Shown in pieces: positions 56,505-64,000 of a stretch of DNA of 64,000 nucleotides. The stretch comes from Plazaster borealis (taxonomy: Eukaryota; Echinodermata; Asteroidea; Forcipulatida; Labidiasteridae): contig CM037462.1 in assembly GCA_021014325.1 (NCBI GenBank), positions 6,976,318-7,040,317 on the forward strand. The letters are read 5' to 3'. Both the position numbers and the translations under genes were made by a program. Position 1 is the stretch's first letter; every line of letters starts with the position of its first letter. A model generated the notes under the pieces. It did no database searches, was not told the origin of the DNA, and was given only the letters and a program-made list of their open reading frames with translations.

Positions 56505-57960
56505 ATTTGTTTCCAAACTCGCTGAGATTGAACCAGTAGGATTCAGCACACCCATGTTTGTTATTTCAGAATTAATCTCAGTGCATTCTGAGCACTTTCA
56601 AAAATAACTGTCTCCAAACTCGCTGAGACTGAACCAGTTATCTTGGTACAACCATGTTCTTATTTCAGAATTCGCTGAGATTGAACCAGTAGCTTCAGCA
56701 CACCCTGCTTTTTATTTCAGGGTGAATCTCAGAGCAATTCTGATCCACTAACAAAAAATTGTCTCCAAACTCGCTGAGATTGAACCAGTATAGCTTCAGC
56801 AAAATCATGTTTCTTATTTTAGAACTAATATGAGAGCATTCTGAGCACTTTGAAGAAAAAAGTTGTATCCAAACTCGCTGCTTTTTTCAGCCACACCCTT
56901 ATTTTAGAACCAAATCTCAGAGCATTCTGACTACTTTAAAACAAAAATTCTCCAATTTGCAGAGATTGTCTCCATACTCGCTGAGACTGAATAAGTAGCT
57001 AAAGCACAACTATGTTTGTTGATTCAGAAATAATCTCAGAGCTTTCTGAGCATTTTATAAAAGAAATTGTCTCCAAACTTGCTGAGATTGAACCAGTAGC
57101 TTCAGCGAATTCATGTTTCTTATTTAAAATAAATTAAAAAATAAATTGTCTCCAAACTCGCTGAGATTGAACCTTCAAGCACACGCAATATTTCTTATTT
57201 CAGAATTAATCTCAAAGCATTCTGAGCATTAACAAAAAATTGTCTCCAAACTCGCTGAGATTGAACCAGTAGCTTCAGCAAAATCATGTTTCTTACTTAT
57301 TTCAACATAAATCTGAGCACTTTCAAAAACAATTGTCTCCATACTCGCTGAGACTGAATAAGTAGCTTCAGCGAATCCATGTTTCTTATTAAAAACAATT
57401 CAAAAATAAATTGTCTCTAAACTCGCTGAAATTGAACCTTCAGCACACCCATATTTCTTATTTCAGAATTAATCTCAGAGCATTCTGACTACTTTTAAAA
57501 AAAATGTCTCAAAGAGAATGAACCTTCAGCACACACATGTTTCCATACTCCATGTCTCCATACTCGCTGAGACTGAATAAGTAGCTTCAGCGAATCCATG
57601 TTTCTTATTAAAAACAATTCAAAAATAAATTGTCTCTAAACTCGCTGAAATTGAACCTTCAGCACACCCATATTTCTTATTTCAGAATTAATCCCAGAGC
57701 ATTCTGAGCACTTTCAAAACAAAATTCTCTCCAAACTCGCTGAGATTCAACCAGTAGCTTCAGCAAATCCATGTTTCTTATTTCAGAATTAATCTCAAAG
57801 CAATTCTCAGCACTTTCAAAAACATTTGTCTCCAAACTCGCTAAGATTTTAAAAAAATTCTCAAATTTGCAGAGATTGAACCAGTAGAATTTAGCACACC
57901 CATATCTCAGAGCATTCTGAGTACTTTCAAACACAATTGTCTCCAAACTCGCTGAACCAG
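56505..57960. repeat. Degenerate satellite, ~95-bp unit, about 16 units
   Basis: Repeated words are TCTCCAAACTCGCTGAGATT, GAACCAGTAGCTTCAGCA, TGTTTCTTATTTCAGAATTA and AATCTCAGAGCATTCTGAGC. The CTCGCTGAG word occurs roughly every 60-107 bp from 56515 to 57945. Units are indel-rich. The minus open frame at 57677-58027 is a by-product. Confidence 0.9.
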
Positions 57961-58279
57961 TGTTTTTTTCCAGCTTGCCTTTATATATAACTTTTAACAG
58001 ACCAAAATTTTGTCCAAACAATTCCATTTCAAGTTAGATTTAAACAAAACATGATAAGACACTTTCAGTAATTATTTGTGTGTTTTTTAATTTCTCTTAC
58101 TGCTTTTCTATTTTACTATGTGATTGTTTCTTCTCCCCCTTTATTTAGGTATGGTCTAGAAGCAAACAATTTACCATTGCACAGTCTTCACATGGAAATT
58201 ATGTATCCGGCAATCATGGATGTGTTCTCAATGTGTTATTTTATTGAATTATGGCTATATACTATTAGGCTTCTCTCAC

Positions 58280-58505
58280 AAATATGACAGTATCACCCCT
58301 ATCTTTCATGATCTTCATCGGCTGACAGTCTCCAACCGAATCAAATTCAAAATACTGATCCTGGTTTTCAAATGTCTCAATACTAACTCTGCATCTTCAT
58401 ACTTAACGGAACTCATTCAATTGTACAGGCCAGCCAGAAGCCACCGATCATCTACACATCCTACTAAATTACTCTTTGTACCCAAAATACTACCAATACT
58501 ATTAG
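58280..58505 (+). pseudogene. LINE ORF2 C-terminal fragment (CR1/L2-like)
   Basis: The frame reads KYDSITPIFHDLHRLTVSNR, IKFKILILVFKCLN and SYLTELIQLYRPARSHRS, then KLLFVPK. This is the segment after the reverse transcriptase domain in CR1/L2-type LINEs (D.ITP.L..LHWLPV..RI.FK). It is cut at 58505-58507 by the left end of the next transposon. The true LINE start within the region is unclear. Confidence 0.7.
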
Positions 58506-58507
58506 TA

Positions 58508-61500
58508 GGGTCAATATACAGTTTGACCCCCAAAAAATTGTAACAAAAGGTTTTTCAACGGTTTTGGGTACTATTGGACATCAAAAATAACATATTAAAA
58601 ATCTAAGAAAATCAGAGTACCGGAAAGCTGTTTTTTTCAAAATGGCGTTCTAAGATGGCCGCCAATATCCTAAAATGACTATAAGTCAATCATTATTCAA
58701 CCTACAGTCATAATGTTGGTGTCTATCCCCAGATTTTTTAGGGGTCAGAGAACTCATTGGGACCAACAAAAGGCTCATTGAGTAATCAGGTAGCCTAAAA
58801 GTCCAAGATGGCGTCCAAAATGGCGTCCAAAATGGCTGTCAGAGTTTGTCTTCTAACCCAAGTTTTGTTTCTTTCTTTCACCTACAGATTTAACATTGAG
58901 TATGAAGCATTGGCCCATAATTTTTCAAAGATATCAAGTAATCAGGTAATCAATACCAAGATGGCAGTCTAGACATTGGTTTGTTTCATTAGCAACATAT
59001 ATGTGCATGCTCATCAGTGTCATTGACCAATCAAAACGTGTGTTCTTGCCTTCATGTTATACCTATTGATTTGGGCTCTTATATGATCAAGACTATTAAG
59101 GTGTATAATTTAACTTCAATTGTATACAAAGTTCAGGTCCTACAGTGAATGCTGCAAGTAAAGTCGATCCAGAAGTTTGTCCGATCTGTATAGAGGGCTT
59201 GGAGGATGGAAGTGAAGTAAGTCAAGTTCGTCAAAAGGGTGCTGATGGAATCAATGCAGCAAGTGCACAAAGAGGTGAAGATATTGTAGTCACGGCTGGC
59301 ACTAAAGTGCACACAAAGTGTTGCAAATGGTACACCAACCCACTTGACATAAAGGCTCAACAAGGTAAGAAAGGCGGACCTTCCAACTCGGTGAAGAGAA
59401 GCGCCAGAGTGTCTGCAGGTCCATTTAATAGCAAAACTGATTGTCTATTTTGTGGGACATGTATTGTGCCAGGAAGTTCGGACTACAGTTGTGTAAAGAC
59501 GGATTCTTTCGCAAAGACAATATTGGCTTGCTGTGATGATCGTCCGGACAATTGGTCTTTTACCGTGAAAGGTCGCATCGAATACTACAGTGGGGATTTA
59601 CATGCTGCAGACTCCTTGTATCACCACATATGTAGTGCAAATTTTCGGAACGAGAAAGATGTACTCGTGAAGTTTCGGAGTGACGATGAACCAAAACGTA
59701 AATGTGGGCGACCCAAGAATCAGGACCAAGAGCAAGCATTCTCTAAATTGTGCTCCTATTTTGAGATTAATGATGAAGAACAGCTGACTATTTCAGACCT
59801 CAGAAATAAAATGGAAGATTTCCTGACTGGTGAAAATTCCGTTCCATATGGCAATCAGTATCTAAAAAGCCAACTTGAAGAAAGATATGGAAACTCTATA
59901 TATATCGCAGAAGGTGAAGGTCTTCATGATATTGTGACAATGAGAGAAAAAACATCTCAGATACTTAGGTCTTACTTCAAAGGATCAAAACAGGCGGGTG
60001 CAATCATTGAAACAGCAGCTAGGCTCATCAAAAGTGACATTAAAACAAATGTTCCGTCTGTCACCGATTAGTATCCCAGTACCGAAATGCTCAAACTTGA
60101 TTACGCCCTAAACTACCTTCCTGCAACCCTTGCCAGATTGTTAAATTCTCTGTTTGTGGGTAAATACAATCGACGAAAAGTTGCAAGTTATTGGTCAAGC
60201 AATAATTCAAGCAGTTCGTCCACGGGCTGTTCTTGTGCCATTACAGATAGGTCTTGGCGTGCAGACACATCATTTGCATCGGTCAAAGTTCATAGTAGAC
60301 ACTCTGAGTGAGATGGGATTCTGTTCTTTCTATGGCGAAGTGCATCGATCTGAGAAGAATGCCGCTGACTATGTTGCTCCTGACCTCTTAGGTGAGGACG
60401 TTGATCCAGAAGACACAGCCTTGCTATTTGCTGGTGACAATGTTGACCATAACATCGTGACCATTGATGGTAAAGGGACATTTCATTGGATGTGCATGAT
60501 AGATGCCTTGACACCAGGACGGAAAACAAACCACATCATTCCCAGGCAAGATATTTCAGACCTTAACATCATAGAGAATACCAAGGTTGAGATCGTTACA
60601 GCTTCGCTTTGCCAACCACGCACGTCGCAGTATGAAATTCAAAGACCTTCCACAGCTTCCAGTTAGTGATATATGGGTTGATATCTTGTGGGAGCTCTCA
60701 TTCAACTTCAAACAAGCAACCCCTAATTGGGGCGGCATGATGCACATTATTCATCGGGGGAATGAACACCCTTGTCAGTCTTCTATTGTGTATTTGCCAA
60801 TAATAGATATGTATTCTGGGGAAAGGACTTGCATTTTATCCACGTTGGAGTTCATTTGCAATTTGGCAATGAAACACCACCTTTCCACCAGTAATAACTT
60901 TTGACCAGCCTCTATATTGGAAAGCTGCAGAGATCATCATTGATGCACCGCAGAATAGCCACTTGAAAGGAATCGTCTTACCGCTAGGTTGTTTCCACAC
61001 ATTCGTGAATTTGCTCGGAGCTATAGGTACACTAATGCAGGGCACAGGACTTAAAAGCATTCTAGAAGCTGTTTATGGTGAAAATGCCGTGGTGCATATG
61101 ACAGGAAAATCGGTCCAAAGACCATTCCGTGGCCATCTGCTGGTAGACAAGTGTCTTAACCAAATGATTATTTCAGACGTGTTGGATGAAAGTCCCGAGC
61201 TTGCAACGCTGGTGGATCAGTCTGAGGAAATGTACTCTTCCTTGTTGGCAGGTGAGATGACTTTGGACAGCATTCTCACATCTGATGCAATCGCCACAAT
61301 CAAACTAGAACTTGACAAAAGGAAGACTGAACTTCAAGCTAGGTCAAAGACAAGTCAATTGTGGCTTAATTATCAGAAGATGTTACGTGTTGCCAGAGGG
61401 CTGATCATGGCAGATCGTACAGGTTCTTGGTCAGTGCACTTGAGTGCTGTTGCTGACTGCCTGCCAATTTTTGGAGCGGCTTGGCATTACAACTACTTGA

Positions 61501-63478
61501 AATCTGCGTACTTCTATGTTCAAGAAATGAATGAACTTGAGACCAAACATCCAGACGTATTCCGTAAATTCAATGACGGTTTCCATGTTATTCGTCGTGG
61601 CAATAAGTTCTGGGCTGGCCTTAGCTCTGATCTTGTTATCGAACAGACATTGATGAGATCATTGAAGGGTACTGGAGGCTTAACACGTGGAAACGGGATG
61701 AATGAAGAACAGCGAGCGTTGTGGACAATGTCTCTACCCATAACATCCGAGTACAACAATGCCATGCAAGAATTCAACAACCTCTCCTATACAACAAGTG
61801 AGCAGCATAAAGAATTAACTGAAGCCAGGATCAGCAGAGATTCATCTGACCTGTCAAAGATTAAGTCAAAACTAGTTGCTAGCACACCCTTTTCTCCAGA
61901 CCCCTCCTTGAGAAATATTGTTAATGGTGTAGTGGCTACAGAAGATGTGAATGTACATGAAGCTGAATCTGTTGGAAGAAAATTCATTGACAAAATTGGT
62001 TGGTCAGCCTGCTTTCACATTCTCTTTCAAACGAAAAAACAAAGCCAAAACCCTTGGGGATATGTCTGCCATCAAGATTGCTCCTGAACAGACCATTGAC
62101 CCAGCCTTGTTGTTTCAACGGTTTCTAGTAGTGTCCAAAACAGGAGAACTGTCAATGCAAGACGTTATGAGTTATGAGCTCAGTCCATTCCCTCCTGCCC
62201 TTTTTGAGGCCAAAATGTCTTCCGGAAGGCTGATAAGCCTCAGTTAGCTCACGCTATCGTTGATCATTCAAGCAAAGTGTCAAATGAAGCCGTCACAGAT
62301 TCTGTTCCGAATACTGACCATTTTGTCCTAGATGGAGGATCCTTGCTGCACCGCTTACTATGGAAAACTGGAGACAGCTATGGTGCAATAGCGCAGACTT
62401 CACTAATCGTCATTATGGCTTGGCAACTGTGGTCTTTGATGGCTACGACGGAGGTCCGTCCATCAAGGACAATACACATCTACGACGTGGGCAGAATGTC
62501 CATCCAGTTGTCAGCTTTACTGCAGAGACAGAATTTTCAGGCAAAAAATAATGCTTTTTTGTCAAGAGATAGCAACAAGCAAGGCTTAATCAATCTCATA
62601 AGTGATGAACTGAAAAAAAGGGAACTTGCCATCAATGCACCTGGATTGCAGATGTTGATATTGTTAAGGCAGCAGTTGAAGCCTCGTGTCATCATTCCAC
62701 CTATTTGATTGGAGAAGACACAGACCTATTAGTTTTGCTCCTTTATCATGCGCAGATAGCAAGGAACTGTATTTTCGTTCTGACAACCAGTCTAAGTGTA
62801 TCAAGGTATATCATCAACCAACTGAAAACTCTCCTTGGGAACGACCTGTGTTCGCAGTTACTTTTCATTCACGCCTTCACAGGTCGTGATACAACATCCC
62901 GGATTTTTGGCATTGGTAAGGAAGCAGCCTTCCAAAAGCTTGTGAAAGGCGACCCCTCCATGTAATCGTGCGCAATTGCATTCCTTCTCCCAAGTCAGTC
63001 AAAGAACGTGACACAGGACCTCGGCAGCAAAGCAATGATTGCCGTGTATGGTGGCAGTAGCACGGAATCAATTGCATCATTGCGCTACAACATGTTTGTC
63101 AAGAAAATAGCATCTGCCAAATTGTTTGTGACACCAGAACGTCTCCCCCTACTGCTTCTTCTAGCCAATTTCACTGCCTGAGAGTCTACTACCAGATCAT
63201 GGTTTGGATTGGGAGAGAAGATGGACGTTATGAAGTGAGGCTGGAAACTTGAGGACAATCGCTTAGCTCCAACAATGTCAGAAACAAACGCTGCCCCTGA
63301 TAATCTCCTGAAGATGGTCCATTGCAGCTGTTCAACTGCCTGCTCAACACTCCATTGTAGCTGTAGGAAATACGGGTTACCATGTCCCAGTGTCTGTGTA
63401 CCGTGCCAACTTGACACGTGTAACAACCCTTATAACCAGTTATTAGAAGAAGAAAAGAGGAGAAAAGAGGAAGACTAG
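58508..63478 (+). mobile_element. Academ-like transposon, left end and gene; right end lost
   Basis: The left end is GGGTCAATATACAGTTTGAC CCCC, directly after the LINE fragment. The subterminal zone has repeated CCAAGATGGCGTCC / AAAATGGCGTCC / AAGATGGC words (58640-58970). The gene follows at 59145-63478. The right end is not seen: a LINE frame starts at 63480, immediately after the gene stop. The 4 bases before the left end are AGTA; the other side cannot be checked. Confidence 0.65.
59145..63478 (+). pseudogene. Academ-like transposon protein with nuclease domain, decayed
   Basis: A very long protein in shifting frames. N-terminal part 59145-60071: Cys pairs CPICIEG, CCKWYTNP, CLFCGTC, HHICSANF (zinc-binding). 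An in-frame TAG at 60069 and an extra T near 60188 follow. Core: QIGLGVQTHHLHRSKF, FAGDNVDHNIVTIDGKGTFH (the Asp-rich block, possible catalytic site), NFKQATPNWGGMMHIIHRG, CFHTFVNLLGAIGTLM, SVQRPFRGHLLVDKC, LWTMSLPITSEYNNAMQEF. C-terminal part: VVFDGYDGGPSIKDNTHLRR and LIGEDTDLLVLLLYHAQ, the acidic motifs of a FEN/XPG or PIN-like nuclease, FIHAFTGRDTTSRIFGIGK, and a Cys tail (CSCSTACSTLHCSCRKYGL). At least eight frameshifts or stops. Related to, but distinct from, the minus-strand copy at 51-55 kb. Confidence 0.8.
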
Positions 63479-63479
63479 A

Positions 63480-64000
63480 TGGGAAGAAGAAGTCTCTGAG
63501 ATCATCTTTACCCACTCTAGTCGCAAGGCCTGGACTACCATCAATAAGCTCACTGGTCGAAGCAGTGCTCCAAAACAGTGTCCTGTTTCTGCAAACTCCA
63601 TTGCCTCAGTCCTAGTTAACAATGGAAAGTGGCAAGATAAAACCACTGAGGCCAAAACCCACTCTCGCTCAGTGAATTCTGAGATAAAGAAACTCCTCAA
63701 GTCCACTCCAGGGCCAACCTCCATGTCTAAAGCCTTCACCTTGGATGAGGTTGAAACTGCACTGAATTCAACAAAGTCCGGCAAAGCACCAGGCAATGAT
63801 AACATCCACACAGAGTTCCTCAAGAACCTGAGTCACAAAGCTACTTCCTGGCTACAAACCTTTCTCTCTAGCTGCATGACAACATCCACTATCCCATCGA
63901 AATGGAAGACCGCTAAAGTTATTGCCATTCTGAAGCCAAAGAAGCCTGCAGACGATCCCAAGAGCTATCGCCCAATCAGTCTGCTATCTCACATCTACAA
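63480..64000 (+). CDS. LINE ORF2 reverse transcriptase, partial, open to the window edge
   Basis: A frame with no stop for 173 codons from TGG at 63480. It reads KAWTTINKLTGRSSAPK, then ALNSTKSGKAPGNDNIHTEF, SSCMTTSTIPSKWKTAKVIA and ILKPKKPADDPKSYRPISLL. These are the opening blocks of the non-LTR reverse transcriptase domain (Jockey/CR1-like group). The catalytic (F/Y)ADD box would lie past 64000. The upstream endonuclease is absent, so the copy is 5'-truncated, and the junction falls one base after the stop of the preceding pseudogene. Unlike its neighbours it has no frame damage here, so it is the youngest insertion in this part. It may still be dead outside the window. Confidence 0.8.

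Noticed and set aside
57677..58027. A 116-residue minus-strand frame with internal repeats
   Set aside because: It lies in the ~95-bp satellite and its peptide repeats follow the DNA repeat.
62360..62889. Separate small genes on the plus strand
   Set aside because: They are consecutive pieces of one long protein separated by frameshifts.

Overview
The window is animal nuclear DNA, not bacterial: it is AT-rich, has no dense operon-like coding, and the one host gene is split into short exons with GT..AG borders. The best guess is an echinoderm, probably a sea star. Reasons: interspersed repeats of a kind I associate with echinoderm genomes (the TTAA-flanked repeat with ends reading GGACACTATTGGTAATT at 9983-10361 and relatives at 14878 and 45426), frequent TACATGTA words, and a metazoan axonemal dynein gene. 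The species cannot be fixed from the sequence.

Host gene (1-15.4 kb, minus strand): four exons of an inner-arm axonemal dynein heavy chain, best matched to DNAH2, at 15266-15384, 8185-8533, 2184-2348 and 1795-2033. Splice phases agree at all three junctions. They encode part of the N-terminal tail; the first exons and the motor lie outside the window or were not found. The introns are filled with transposable elements.

Mobile-element region (10.8-24 kb): a degraded Ty3/Gypsy element (gag at 16291-16528 and 22521-22818, integrase at 22861-23600) is split by a 5,984-bp DNA transposon (16533-22516, target duplication ATAT). That transposon carries a second one inside it (18881-21474, target duplication CAAT). 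Both have GGG..ATTCCA ends, 4-bp target duplications, a private array of short repeated motifs, and fragments of what looks like the same transposon protein family. A second copy of the outer element's left half lies at 10814-13095.

Middle (24-44 kb): mostly non-autonomous DNA elements (hAT-like at 24075 and 31676, a foldback element at 33421-35130 with a nested TA-flanked element, and a nest at 35.4-37.3 kb), then an array of duplicated blocks (38-42.6 kb) around a 12-bp minisatellite (38840-39175).

44-51 kb: a large, diverged repeat block built from CCGGTTTGAACCGG palindromes, AGGTCA half-sites, TGACGTCA palindromes and GGTGTTCGG hairpins.

51-64 kb: two decayed genes of large transposons related to the Academ type (nuclease of the FEN/XPG or PIN kind plus Cys-rich tail), one minus (51062-55361, itself interrupted at 51957-52768) and one plus (59145-63478). 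Between them lie a ~95-bp satellite (56505-57960) and a LINE tail (58280-58505). The window ends inside an open LINE reverse transcriptase frame (63480-64000). No tRNA, rRNA, CRISPR or prokaryotic signals were seen.
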